Source of the DNA: Cliona cf. orientalis
Taxonomy: Eukaryota > Porifera > Demospongiae > Clionaida > Clionaidae
Direction of reading: 5' to 3'
DNA length: 64,000 nt
NCBI GenBank assembly: GCA_963930775.1
Contig: OZ005690.1
Location: 10,938,411-11,002,410, forward strand
Shown: in pieces, positions 33,401-47,150 of the stretch
Layout of the letters: every line of letters starts with the position of its first letter
Position numbering within the stretch: the first letter of the stretch is position 1
Position numbers and translations under genes: made by a program
Notes under the pieces: model-generated
Databases searched by the model: none
Seen by the model: the letters and a program-made list of their open reading frames with translations, nothing else
Told to the model about the DNA's origin: nothing

Positions 33401-36400
33401 CCATGGTACATGCCTAAAGTGCACAAGGTCCTTTCTCAGGGCTACGTCAAGATGAGCTACCCGATAGCCATCTCCATCTTTGAGAAGAAGTACGAAGCAA
33501 CAAAGGAGCTTCTACTGAGGATAGACCTCGACATGGGACGGAAGCAGGTCAATTGGAGCAAGCTGAAGCTGACTATGTTTCACTCTTCTTGGATGTACTC
33601 CATCGCTCCATGGGTGGTAAGTCTGAAGCTCTTCAAGAACCATCTGAGGATGCTGCCATCGGAGATGTTTAGTGCCATACAGCTCAGGAGACTCGATCTG
33701 TCCCAGAATCTTCTTGAGACTGTGTCCCCTGATCTATTTGCCCTCCCAAACCTTGAGTATCTCTCTCTCGGTCACAATAGATTGAAGGAAATCCCCGAGA
33801 CTAGCAATTGGTCCTCCTCCCTCCTCTCTCTCGATCTCTCTGAGAATTTGCTCAGCACTTTGCCTCAGGGCATACAGCACTCGTCGATTGAAATTCTCAA
33901 TTTGAGCAGAAATCAGTTCACGTTGGTACCAAAGTGCCTGTGTCGTGTTCGCACTCTGACCTCACTGGATCTCAGCTACATGCCGATATCTTACCTCCCG
34001 AAAGAGATGGAGCACTTGGATCATCTTGTCAATCTCAACGTCTCAAATGCCAACATCACCGACCTTACAAACGGAGGGGGAGTACTTCGAGGGGGGACCA
34101 GGGGAATAGTCAGGGCCCGGGCCCGCTCCGACAAGCCATGCAACCACGTCAAATTGGTGCTTCTTTTTCACACTGATGTCGTCAAAACTGTCATGCTCTC
34201 ACGACTCAAGCCTCATTTCAACTCCTCCAAGCTGGTGCCAAACTTTCCTCTTCCTGAGATCGACGTGTTCCAGTGGTCCTTCAAACCTCTCTTCACTCGA
34301 AAGGTCTTTGTCTCCCCGAAGCTCTACTTTCACACATGGCTCATCGGTAGTAACTACTCCTGCCGATCCATCTTTCCCTGCTTCTTCACACTGAGTGCCC
34401 TTTATGTCATCGTATGGGACAGGACCACCACAGCCGACTGGAGGGAGCAGATCAAGCCGTACATCGATCTCCTCATTCGCTACGTTACCTCGGCTAACAT
34501 CTTGATCATAGCCGTCCTGCCGGAGCAGCATGATGGGTGGACTAGTGAGAAGCAAGCAGAAGGGTTGGCTGAAAGGATAAGCAGGTTCTTCTCGAAGCCT
34601 AATTACCAGTCTCTCTATTACCATGGAGTCCTGATGGTGGTGGCAAATCCTAATTTCAAAGAGGGGCAGAGTGATCTAAAGCAGCGACTGTATGACACTG
34701 CTCAGCAAATGATCGTTAATGGCCAACAGATTATTGGTCGCCAGATTCCAGAGACCTACTTCTCTCTCATTCCCGTGCTAGAGAAGGAACAGCAGACATT
34801 CAGGTCAAAGTCCAAGCCCGGAGTGCTTGAGGAGAGCACTGTATGGATGCTCTTTGACAAGGCTCTTGCCTCTGACCCTCCCGACAAGATGGAGCTTCCT
34901 GTTATGGTCGACTTCCTCAAAGAGGTGGGGCTTCTCTTGCACTACAAGGATCCCAACGATCATCTGGACCACTTATACTTCACACGACCAATTTGGCTCT
35001 ACAACACGTTGCTACGAGTTGTACGTCATGCCCTGGAGCACCGTAGTCGTCTCTTCCTCACTCATGGCGAACTCTGCTCACTTATAAATGTCAGCTGGAG
35101 CAAAGATATAGCTCAAGCTCTCATTCGATTGATGATTCGCTACACCATTGTCTTACCAATTCGCCATGATCAGTACCTCATTACTTGCCTTCTTCCCCAC
35201 TCTCCGCCTCCAACTGATGTCCTCTACTGTGGCGTGCTAAGGCGACAGTTTGCTCCGAAGGTCCATAGTATACCAATCGATCTCTGGAGCAGGTTATTGT
35301 GCTTAATTATCTCCAACCTTCCTCGGATCATTGACGAGAGCAATCTTAAGAAGGAGCAATCTCTGAACTCTGAATACTCTTCTACACCAGATCAGTTCAA
35401 GACAGAGAAGGAGAAAGTAGCTTCAGCTGAGTTTGAGAAAGAGTCGGTTAAAATGGGGGAGAAATCCAATGAAGAGTCAAAGGAGAGCAAACGTGAAGAG
35501 ATACAACTACCAGAGCAATCTGATGCAACTCTAGTTGCCACTGAAAGCAGAATCCAGAAAGAAGATTCACCAATTTTACCAACAGAAGCGGATCAGAAGC
35601 TGGCGTCCAGAATTTTGCAAAAGACTTCACCCATGAAAGACTTAATCAATCAGGATAGATCAGGCAGTCCTGCCTCTTCTGATTCCACCCACAGCCCACC
35701 CAATGAAAGTGCATCGGTCAAGAAGAGTGATCCATCCAGACTCTTGGTGTACGCTGAACCAGCTGCCATTGACAACGGTGTGAAGATATGGGACTCAGGC
35801 ATGATCTACAACCACAAAGGTATAACGTTCAGCATCTTTTCTTGCATTTCAGAAGTGTCCACGGTGGAGGAGAGAGGAATCGAAATCTGCTGCACTCGGG
35901 ATAACTATGGCTACACCATCATGGCTCGACTGTGTTGGCTGGTACAGAGAAACCTCGAGGAACGATTTCCCAACCTCTTTTCAACGGAAACACCTCTTCA
36001 GAAACACGAGCTCACACAGTTAGCCATTTGCCCCACCTGCCTCGATAGAAAAGTGAGAAACCCTTCCTGCTTCTTAATCGAAGCATGCGTTCACACCCTA
36101 CAGATCAAGGATGAACACAATTGTAGGTACCACCCTGAGGCTATTCCACTACGAGACCTCGTCCCTGACTACCTCCTGCTCAATTTTCCCCCTCATCTTC
36201 GCCTCACAAAATCAATGTTTGAGTACAATGAAGCCAAGCCACTTCACCGTGGCAGACAGACAGTTCTCCATAATGGTCATTTAAATGGGAAGGAGGTAGC
36301 CATCAAGATTTATCACCAATTTGATAGTGGATCCATCACTCTCCCTCTTTCTTGGGTGAGAAGAGAAACAGACATGCTGTGTTCATTAAATCATCCTAAT

Positions 36401-38077
36401 ATCATCAAGACCTTTGGCTTTTGTCTCGATCCACCTTGTGTGCTCGTGGAGAAGGCTCCTCTGGGAAATCTCTACCAGACACTGATGGACACTGAGGTGA
36501 AGATCAACAGAATAGTTCGATTTCACATTTCTAATCAAGTTGCTTCGGCCCTTAGTTACCTCCATCGACACGATATCATCTATCGTACGCTCAAATCAAG
36601 CTCCATTTTGCTATGGTCTTTGAATTTCAAATGTGATGCCAGCATTAAGTTAGCCCATTTTGAGCGAGCTGCCTACCGGTCACCAAGTGGGCTACTCAGC
36701 AAGATAAGGTTCTCCTCTTATCCTGCCCCAGAGATGGTGAGGTATTCCTTCAGAGAAGAGTACACAGAGAAAGTGGATATCTACTCCTTTGGTATATTCC
36801 TCTATGAGCTAGTGACAAGATGGCAGCCCTATGGAGTAACAAACGATGGTGCTCACTCTCAGAAACCAATGCTATCCAGGGTGGTAACCACTAGCTACAG
36901 TACCGTAGTGAAATTTATGGAGGAATGTTGGCAGGAAGAGTACCTGTCCCGCCCCTCAGCTGATGACCTCCTGCTGCAGCTGTCCCAGCCCTCCTTCCAG
37001 TGCCACCTTGCCTCTCAGGTGCTCCGTGATTGTGTCTCTGTGCGTGGATGCTGTTTTGTGCCCTCAGTTGGACAGATCTGGATCTATGGAGACTACAGTA
37101 AGATTAGGTATGATGGAGAGATCTCCGAAGGAACACAAGTATTCATTCTCAATGCTGAAAACCTGACTGTACAGGGAAGCTTGGAGCTGAGAGAGAGAGC
37201 TAGGACCATATTTACTGTCGACAACAAGGTATGGATTGGAATGACAGAGCTGTGTGTCCATGTCTATGACATCACAACATTCCGATTCACCGATCGATTC
37301 CATCTCGACTATTCAGCCACGATCATTACCGATAACGACTGCTACGTGTTCGTTGGTCAGGCTAATGGTCAACTCAAGTGCTACTCCAAGCTACAACTGC
37401 AGCGAGGAGACTGCCAACCAGTGGTCATACAGATAGGAGATAAAGCCATTATCGCTATAGTAACGAATGGTGACATCATCTGGATTGGTTGTGGCAATGA
37501 ACTAGTGATACTGAGCACCAAAGATGAAATGACAATAGAGCAAAGAACAGAGGTGTGTGAGTCATCTGACTGGGTGTATGCCATGACTGTCTCTCATAAC
37601 ACTTACACAGTGTGGTGTACTACCCATAGCTCTCATAAAATCACCAGTTGGGATCTCCATACAACAGGGCTAAAGCAGAGCGTTGACTTGTCTGAGCACC
37701 TCGAGTTGATTTGTTGTGAGCTGAATTATGACCCTAGCTTCGTTAGGATGGTGTCCATTGAATGTGTTAGTGATACACTGTGGGTGGGGCTTTCGTGTGG
37801 AGTGATCATGATTTTATCAGACGCAGAGCAACCAGAAAAACTTATCCACTTTAAAGCACACAAGCAAGCTACCAAATGCCTGTTGAAGATACCGCAGAGT
37901 GACGTTTACCACCAACATCATGATTTCCCCGTGATCCTGAGTGGTGGATTTGGAGAAGTATCCTCTCTCTCAAGCAAGGCATCGGAACAGAATGGAGTTG
38001 TCATGCTGTGGCAAGCCTTTACAGCGAATGAATTCAGCACCATTGCCAAAAGGCATGCCAATTATATATTACAATGA
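30430..38077 (+). CDS. Copy C: LRRK-like Roco fusion, frameshifted in the first kinase
   Basis: Exons 30430-32242, 32619-33018 and 33093-38077 correspond to about 2,400 codons. A 2-bp deletion near 30520-30524, inside the codons for the glycine loop (GGCTCTGGCTCG in paralogues, GGTTGGCTCG here), breaks the frame after residue 30. From there on the frame is open. Kinase 1 otherwise has IAK, HRD and DLG. Kinase 2 has HGE. Exon 2 is 400 nt and resembles copy D. The Roc-like motif reads HTDVVKT. The linker is only about 155 residues. The LRRK-position kinase reads IIYRTLKSSSILLW and HFE. Either a recent pseudogene, a gene using a later start, or a sequence error. Confidence 0.75.
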
Positions 38078-38224
38078 CACAGCGATTGCAGACTTCTATT
38101 ACATTATTACTAGTCTAGTATTTCTTAGACAAGTTTGATAATAATATAATAAGCTTAAAGTGCATTTTTAATTTTTGTTACTATTAAAGTAACTATCATT
38201 ATGAAATTATGTCAATATAATATT

Positions 38225-38424
38225 TATTAGTAATTATTATATATCCTATTCCAGGATATTAATTTTTATCCAAACACTGTTCAGATATATACCATAAATT
38301 ATTTTACACTATCAAAATAAACGTATCCTGAAAAGCCAAACTTAGTGTACACAAATGACATTGTTATGTACACTAGCTATTCCTATGTAATATAATATAC
38401 TCAGCAAGACAAGATTCTCCTCAG
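38225..38424 (+). pseudogene. Relic of Ig/Sushi receptor promoter after copy C
   Basis: ATCCAAACACTGTTCAGATA, CTATCAAAATAAACGTATCC and AAGCCAAACTTAGTGTACAC match 61325-61420, directly upstream of the receptor gene at 61430. No receptor exon follows; kelch-derived sequence begins instead. Confidence 0.7.
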
Positions 38425-39217
38425 GTGGCATTGGGTGGAAGCAGTGTGCTGATCTATCGACCAAAATAAGTGCGGGAAAGTCAACGGCCGGTCATTGAAG
38501 GGAAGGTCTATTGTGGAGGAGTGACTGAGGAAGGTGGAGATACTGAGTACATTATGCCTTGTCACACAACAAGTGAACCACTCTGCTGCCACTTCCTGTC
38601 AAATCGTTCAGTCTCGGGCACATCGATAGCAACTTAGTGGCTATCAGAGGGTGGAAGAGAAATGGTGATCAAACTAATAAGGTGTACACGTGTGATGAAC
38701 AGTCGAGAAAGTGGAAGCAGGTCATTCCCGGGCCCCTATGCCAATGATTAGGGTCTACCCCTCTGTATTGAGCCTCAAATAGCATATTTTTGTCATTGGT
38801 GGCTATTCTCCGTCCTATACTGCTGCAGTGGAAATATTTTTACGTCGGACATTTCTCAGTCCCTAACATAGCTAATATGAACCAGCTGCAGCCGTGCTAG
38901 GTGGAAAGCTTCTGGGAATAGGTGGAACAGATAAGGCCACAAAGGGAGAAAACCGAAAGAAAGTGTACATGTTTGCCGAATCTGCTAATTTGTGGACGTA
39001 TATCGGTGATTTTCCTGCTCCAAGCTTCAACGCTGCTGTTGCTGTTGTATCATCAACAGAGATTCTGGTGATTGGCGGCTGGGGTGGGGAAACCGTACAG
39101 GAGAGAGTGAATACCGTCTACAAAGGAATACTAAAACTTACAGATCAAAAAATTGGATCTCATGAATACTTTCTTAATCAACCACTTGGTGCAGACGATA
39201 ATAATAAGATTACGTAA
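38425..39217 (+). pseudogene. Decayed kelch exon with intact 3' end
   Basis: 38425-38870 matches the kelch exon at 13046-13480 but with indels and stops (for example TAG within SLKSHIF). A gap of about 200 bp follows relative to the intact copy. From 38886 the frame is open: AAVLGGKLLGIGGTDK, two further kelch-type strands (FAESANLWTYIGDF, EILVIGGWGGE) and a stop at 39217. This supplies the 3' part that the 13-kb kelch gene lacks. Confidence 0.75.
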
Positions 39218-39435
39218 TTTAGTGTACATGTGAGCTAGTAAAAAAGAGATGTTAAATTAATATGTAATGTATATTATAATTATATATTTTTATAGTGACA
39301 CACTAATAGTCTGTGGCAACATTGTATAATAACAAACTCATTCATGATGCACTTAAAGCTGCTGGTTACGTATGATAATTTTTATCGAACTTTTGCCTAG
39401 TAAGAGAACTAGAATGTCATACCTTATAGGTGCTC

Positions 39436-42400
39436 TCAATCAATATGATACACATATATACAATTGGCATGTCTTTTGGCAATGGTGCTGAATTCATTCA
39501 TTGTACAGGCTTGCCACAGCATGACGACTCCATTCTGTTCCGATGCCTTGCTTGAGAGAGATGATACCTCTCCGAATCCACCACTCAGAATCGTGGGGTA
39601 ATCATGCTGTTGGTGGAGAACGTCATTCTGTGGTATCTTCAGTAGACAATCAGTGGCTTGCTTGTGCGCGTTAAAGTGGGTAATCTTTTCTGGGTGCTCA
39701 GCATCTGATAAAATCATGATCACTCCACACGAAAGCCCCACCCACAGAGTGTCACTAATGCATTCAATGGACACCATCCTCGCGGAGCTGGGGTCAAAGT
39801 TCAGCTCACAACAAATCCATATGAGTTGCTCCGATAAGTCAACACTCTGCTTTAGCTCTGTTGTATGGAGATCCCAGCTAGTGATTCTATGAGAGCTACG
39901 GCTAATACACCACACTATGTTTGTGTTATGAGAGACAGTCATGGCAACCACCTGGTCAGAGGACTCACACACCTCTGCTCTTCGTTTTATTACAATGTCA
40001 TCTTCGGCACTCAGTATCACTAGTTCATTGCCGCAACCAATCCAGATGATGTCACCAACTGTGACCATTGTGAGTATGGCCTTGTCTCCTATCTCGACAT
40101 CAACTGGTTGGCGGTTTCCCCTCTGAAGCTGCAGTTTGGAGTAGCACTTGAGTTTTCCATTGGCTTGACCGATGAGCACAAAGTAGTCGTTATCACCAAT
40201 GATCATGGCCGAATCATCAAGGCAGAATCGATCTGTGAGCTGGAAAGTCGTCGTGTCATAGGCATGAGCGGAAGAATCTCCCAGTCCTATCCACACTCTG
40301 TTGTCGACCGTAAACATGGACGTTGCACTCTCGCTCAGTATTAAGCTTCCCTGTATGGTCAAATTTTCTGCATTGAGGATGAAAATTTCTCCCATACCAT
40401 ACGGGCTCTTTGCATCATACTCTCCATACACCCAAATCTGTCTGACAGATGGCACAAAACAGCATCCACGTACAGAGACACAATCACGGAGCACCTGAGA
40501 AGCAAGGTGGCACTGGAAGGAGGGCTGGGACAGCTGCAGAAGGAGGTCATCAGCTGAAGGGCGGGCCATGGATTCATCTTGCCAGCACTCCTGCATCAAT
40601 TTCACCATGGTGCTGTAGCTAGTGGTCACCATACCAGATAGCTTGGGTTTTTGAGGAGAGTGAGCACCATTGCTTGTTCCTCCATAGGGCTGCCATCTTG
40701 TTACTAGTTCATAGAGGAACATGCCAAAGGAATAGATATCCACTTTCTCAGTGTACTCTTCTCTGAAAGAGTACCTAAGCATTTCTGGTGCAGGATAAGA
40801 GGAGAACGTTGTCTTGCTCACTAGTCCACTCGGTGACTGGTAGGCAGCTCGCTCAAAATTGGCTAACTTAATGCTGGCCTCGCATTTGAAATCCAGAGAC
40901 CATAGCAGAATGGAGCTTGCTTTGAGCGTACGGTAGATGATATCCCGTCGATGGAGATAGCTAAGGGCCGAGGCAACTTGATTGGCAATATGAAATCGAA
41001 CTGTTCTGTTGATCTTTACTTCAGTATCCACCAACTTCTGGTAGAGATTTCCCAGAGGAGCTTTCTCCATGAGCACACAAGGTGGATCGAGACAAAGGCC
41101 AAAGGTCTTGATGATATTAGGATGATTGAGTAAGCTCAGCATGTCTGTTTCTCTTCTCACGTATGAGAGAGGGAGGGTGACGGATCTACGGTCCACCTGG
41201 TGATATATCTTAATGGCTACCTCCTTCCCATTGAAGCGACCATCGAAGAGAACCATCTGTCTGCCGCGGTGAAGCGGCTCGGCTTCATTGTACTCAAACA
41301 TTGATTTAGTAAGATGAAGACGAGGGGGGAAATTGAGCAGGAGGTAGTCAGGGATGAGGTCTCGTAGTGGAATAGCCTCAGGGTGGTACCTACAATTGTG
41401 TTCACCCTTGAGCTGTAGGGCATGAATGCACATCTCGACTAAGAAGCAAGTCGGATTTCTCTCTTTTCTTTCGAGGCAGGTGGGGCAAGTGGCCATCTGG
41501 ACAAGCTCGTGTTTCTGTAAAGGTGTTTGTGTTGAAAAGAGGTGGGGAAATCTTTCCTCAAGTGTTGTCTGCACCAGCCAACACAATCGAGCCATGATAA
41601 TGTAGCCATTGTCATCTCGAGTGCAACAGATCTCTATCCCTCTCTCCTCTACTGTTGATACCTCTGAAACGCAGGGAAAGATACTGAATTTTATACCTTC
41701 GTGGTTATAGATCATGCCTGAGTCCCACATCTCCACCCCCTTATCGATGATGTAACACTTGGCAGGTGAACTTTTACTGGATGTCAGCCACGAGCTTTGA
41801 GCTGTTTCAAGTGGACTAGTGGAACCTTCTTTTGCCTTTCTTATGTCTGTGGCGTCTGTAGCTGAACCTTGGTCAAGATTGTCCGATCGTTGCTTGTCTG
41901 TCCTATCACCTACATCAGGACCTGTCTCTTTGCTCCTGCTCTGTGAATCCTTGACGTTGCTGACATCAACAATTTTAGATAGATTGTGTAATATGGCGCA
42001 TAGCAATCTGCTCCAAAGGTCAATTGGGATTTTATAGGCTTTTGGAGCAAACTGTCTCCTGAGTGTGCCGCAGAAGAGTGCCTCAGGTGATGGCTGTACA
42101 TTGGGAAGGAGACATGTGACGAGGTACAGGTCTCTGTGAACTGGGAGGATGATGGCGTAGCGAATCATCAGTCGAATGAGAGCCTGAGTGACACCCTTGC
42201 CCCTGGTAGTGTCGACTGATGATCCGGAGGAGCAGAGTTCATCGGGAGTGATAAGGAGCTTACTGTGGTGCTCGACAGCTTGCCGCATGACTTGTAGTAG
42301 TGTGTTGTAGAGCCAAGTGGGCTGTATAAAGTAGTACTGATCCAAGCTGTCATTGGGGTCCTCATAGTGCAGCAGAAATCCAGCCTCCTTGAGGAAGTCG

Positions 42401-45400
42401 ACTATAGCAGGAAGCTCTTCCCTGTCGGGAGGGTCAGAAGCGAGAGCCTTGCTAAGTTGTGTCCAAATATCTCCCTCCTTCAGTATAACAGGGTTGGACT
42501 TTGGCCTTAATATCTGCTCTTTTGTCTCAAACACTGAGATGAGAGATAAGTACGTTTCTGGAATCTGGCGACCAACAACTTGTTGACCATTGACGATCAT
42601 TTGCTGAGCAGTTTCGTAGAGTCGTTGCTTGAGGTCGCCTTGCCCCACCTTGACGTTTGGATTTGCTGCCATCGTCAACAATCCGTGATAAATTAGAGAC
42701 GCATAACCAGGCTTGGAGAAGATCTCGTTTAGTTTTGTAGCCATCTCCTTCTCACTAGTTAATCCTCCTTCTGGTAGGATAGCTATGATCAAGACGTTGG
42801 CCGAGGGTACATAGCGGACGAGAAGGTCGATGTACGGCTTAATCTGCTCCCACGCGTCAACCGTCATCAAATCACACACAATGGCATGGAGGGCACTGGG
42901 TGTAAAGAAGCATGGATAGATGGAACGGAAAGAGTGACTACTACCCATTAGCCACGTGTTGAAGTACACCTTGTCCTTTCTAGAGAAAAGTGGTTTGAAG
43001 GACCACTGAAAAGCATCAATCTCAGGCAAAGATAAAAACTGGGAGGAGGAACTAAAGTGAGGCTTTAGTCGTGATAGCATGACATGTTTGTAAACTTTCA
43101 TATGACAGATAAGCACCAACTTGACGTGATTACAGGGCTTGTTGGAGCGGGCCTGGGCCTTGAATTTTCCCTTGATCCCCCCTCGTAGCACTCCCCCTCC
43201 ACTAATATTGGTACCTGAGATATTCAGATTGACGAGACGATCCAGTTGCTCCATTTCCCTGGGGAGAGATGATATTAATAAATTATAGCTGAGATCCAGT
43301 GAGGTCAGAGTGCAGATACGACAGATACACTTTGGTATCACTGAGAACTGATTTCTGCTCAAGTTAAAAATCTCAATGGATGAATGTTGTATTCCCTGAG
43401 GCAAGGTGCTGAGTAGATTGAATGAGAGATCTAGGGATAGGAGAGAACCAGACCAGTTGCTAGTCTCGGGGATTTCCTTCAATCTGTTGTCACTTAGAGA
43501 GAGGAATTCCAGGTTTGGAAGAGAAAAGAGATCAGGGGAAACAGACTCAAGAAGATTCTTGGACACATCAAGTCTCCTGAGCTGTGTGGCACTGGACAGC
43601 TCCGAGGGCAGCTTCCGTAGGTGGTTGTTGGTGAGCTTCAGGCTTACCACCCATGGAGCGATGGAGTACATCCAAGAAGAATGAAGTGTAGTCAGCTTCA
43701 GCTTGCTCCAGTCGACCTGCTTGCGTCCCATATCAACGTCTGTCCTCAGTAGAAGCTCTTTTGTTGCTTCGTACTTTTTCTCAAAGATAGAGACGGCTAT
43801 CGGGTAGCTCATCTTGACATTGCCCTGAGAAAGGATCTTATGCACTTTTGGCATGTACCAGGGGACATTGGCTGACTCCGGGGGCTCTGAGAGGAGCAAG
43901 CGAATGGCAGCTGCATCGCCACTGATGGTAGCTTTACAGAGTAGGAGGGTAGCTATGACCTTGATTCTCTCTAGCTGGATGGCGAGGTAGAGGGCGCAGT
44001 CGAGGTGTTGAGCACCTGCCACGACGAGGAGGGGGACACATTCATCAATGCCGTTACGAATGGCTGCTAGCATGGCTTCCTCGATGTCTCTCAATTCTGG
44101 CTTAGGAGTCTGCTGCTTCAGTCGTTTTTCTAACCCATGAATGTCTCCTTTCTCAGCAAGTATCACAATCTCTGAAGAGAGGAGTTATAATATTATCATA
44201 ATTCTTTGAGTATCTAAGTTTAATAACATACCTTTGCTATGAAGAAGATTCAAAACCGATTTGCTCTTTTTGCTACGTATCTCTGCCTTGTTAATAGCAT
44301 CTTGTCCCCGGTCGTCTCTTATGCTCATATCTGCACCACTATCAATCAGTGCACGGACACAGCTTAACTTTTCTTTGGTGACGGCTAAATGTAGTGGGGT
44401 CAAGCCTCCTTTTGCTTGCAGATCGGGATTGAAACCATGTAAGATTAGCAGCTGTATCACATCTGGTTGGTCACCTTCAACAGCTTCGTGCAATACTGAG
44501 GTATAACTGGGTGGAGGCTGGTAGGTTAAGATCTCCTTTTTGTAATATAGGAAGTCTTTGAGTAGATCCAGCTCTCCATTTCTGCATACTCGGCAGAGGT
44601 CAGCAAACTGGCTCTGAAGTGCAACGTCACGCTATATATGGGGGAAGAGACATGTTATAATAAGATAATACTACAATAGTACTGTACTTTATGTGTCCAT
44701 GAACAAATATGGTCATGTAAATAATCTCATTGTCACCCTGTACAGGATGTGGGTACATTTTATTATCACATCAGGTGTGTAAACAATGTATTGGTGAATT
44801 ATCCTTAGCATTCTCGGTGCACCTGAAGGCACCACATTAAATACTACTAAGTCTTGTGCTTACTATATATAATATTATCCTGCCACAAGGATCTATAGTA
44901 TTATTATCAGATTGTGTATAATAATGTTGTGACAGTCACGTTCTAACTTCTAGTGTTATTTGTATTATCAGTATCCATAATATTAGTGACAATACGTATA
45001 CTGTACTGATCCTAGCATGCATACATACATACCTTTGTCTTCCTTTCAGGGTTAATGGCATTGTTTAGGCCACTCATGATATTGTTCAGTTCTCTTGCAG
45101 TTGGTCTTTTCTCTGGTTCGTCTTTTAGGCACCGCAGTATCAGGTCTCGAAGGCAGTGATCTTGCTCTAGTTCATCGATCCATTTCTTTCTTCTCAATAT
45201 TTCGATTTCACGTTTCTTTCGTGTCACTGTCAAGACCTCTTCCTCTGAGATCTCGGGAAATTGTTGAAGTGCTACATACAGTGCTAAATGTCCAAATGAA
45301 AATATATCGATAGGGGTGGCACGTTTTGGATTATCGAGAATAGCGTCCGGAGGAAGATAAGCTAAAGCCCTAATGTTTTTGGGCTCCTTGTTTACATAGC

Positions 45401-46850
45401 TGTCCCGGAGTTTCAATACGCCTAGATCAGCGATTTTTGCTTGCCTCATGTCTTCAGTGATCAATACATTTGCAGCAGTTAGCTCACTGTGAGTGAATGG
45501 TAATTCTAGCTGGGTATGAAGATAGAGCAATCCGCAACTTACATCACATAGTATGGAGAGCTTGGTGTTGAGATGAATATCAGGGAATTCTTGTGAAGTC
45601 AGAAACTCCTCCAAGCTCATGTGTAGATGCTCAAAGATGACAGACATGTCGGATCGATCTTCAGGGTTGAAATGAACTCCAACAAACTTCAAGATATTGG
45701 GATGGTCTAGCTTACTCAAAGCCAGACATTCGCTATGAAATCTCTCTCGTATACACTGTCTTTCAGAAGGGGAGATATCACTGTGAAGCTCAGAATCGAG
45801 AACGCTATTCAATCGTTTTGCAATTCGAGGTGCTCCTCTAGCAATGATTTTGTAGACAGCTGTGTACGAGCCGTACAATTCACCATCTATGATTCCAATG
45901 ACATCCTTAATTTCGAATTCTTCCAGCTCCAATCCACAGAGCACCTTCATCTTCACATTCAGTCTCTCTGTGGTTGGACGCTCGCTTGGGTCGTCCCTTA
46001 GACTAGACAGAATCAAATCACGGAGACAGTGATCCTCTGGAAGCATATCGAGCCACTTTTTTCGTTTGAGTATTGCTACCTCCCCTAACTGGTAAGCTCT
46101 TATTGACTGATCGGGGGGCAGCTCAAATGCAACCTGGGGAAACTGCTGAAGGGCAACATAGAGGGACAATTGCCCAAATGAGAACACGTCCAGCGGTGTA
46201 TCGTACTTGGGCTTGTCAGTGAGTGCTTCGGGAGGCATGTACGCGAGGGTACCAGGACACGCTGTACGAGTTACTGCTCGATGTAAGTGGTGATCTATGA
46301 GTTTTGACACTCCAAGGTCGGCAATTTTAGCTCGTTTGAAATCCTCGGTCAGTAGTACATTCCCCGCAGTGAGGTCACGATGAATCATTGGTTTTGCTAG
46401 CTGAGTGTGAAGATAAAGTAAGCCTGAGCTTACATCAAGAAGGATGGAGAGCTTGGTGAAGGTATCAATAACGGGGCGTTGATCAGGATCCAGAAATTTA
46501 TCCAGGTCCATGTGCAGTTGCTCCATGATCAGGGTGACATCTGAGCGATCTTCAGGGCTGAAGTGGACTCCAACAAATTTGACCACATTTTGGTGATCTA
46601 ACTTGCTCAAAAGTAGACATTCATTAAGAAATCTCTCTCTGATTCCCTGCTTCTCGGACTGATTCACGTCAGCACCCACTAGTATACTGTGTAGACGTTT
46701 TGCAATTCTAGACGTTCCTCTTACTGTGACTGCATACACGGCACCGTACGAGCCAGAGCCACGGGTGTCTTCGTCTTCAAGTCCCTGGATGTCGGAAGAG
46801 TTTATTTCGAACGGTATAAGCTCCTGTAGGGTAGAGCTAGGGCTCGCCAT
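39436..46850 (-). CDS. Copy D: LRRK-like Roco fusion, inverted
   Basis: On the minus strand, exons 46850-45033, 44631-44232 and 44171-39436 give 2,317 aa. Kinase 1 has GSGSYG, IAK, HRD (MIHRDLTAGN) and DLG. Kinase 2 has HSE for HRD. Ankyrin repeats span exon 2, then LRRs. The Roc-like domain reads CHMKVYKHVML, so even the Lys-Thr pair is lost. COR follows, then a very short linker (about 80 residues). The LRRK-position kinase reads IIYRTLKASSILLW and NFE. WD40-like end. It is the most compact copy and lies tail-to-tail with copy C. No frameshift seen. Confidence 0.85.
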
Positions 46851-46908
46851 TTCTTCCCAACCCAGCTGCCGGGAATTGTGGGCAGGATGAGCAATTTACC
46901 GCAATTAT

Positions 46909-46920
46909 TGCGCATGCGCA
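46909..46920. promoter_or_regulatory. NRF-1-type palindrome upstream of copy D
   Basis: Perfect TGCGCATGCGCA, 59 bp from the copy D ATG on the minus strand. Confidence 0.6.
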
Positions 46921-47150
46921 AAAAACGTCAGAGCGCCAGCATGATGGACGGCATAATAGATGTTAAACTATAGCTATAGCTATCTATGATAATATTATTT
47001 TCAAACCATGTTAATTTCAAAAATCTGTACAATATTATTATCATTACATTATGATCATGATAAGTAAACCGGTATACTCTGTATTATTATTAAAATTAAT
47101 TTTAATATAGCTGGCGTGTGCATTACTAGTGGCTAAACCGTGATTGATAA

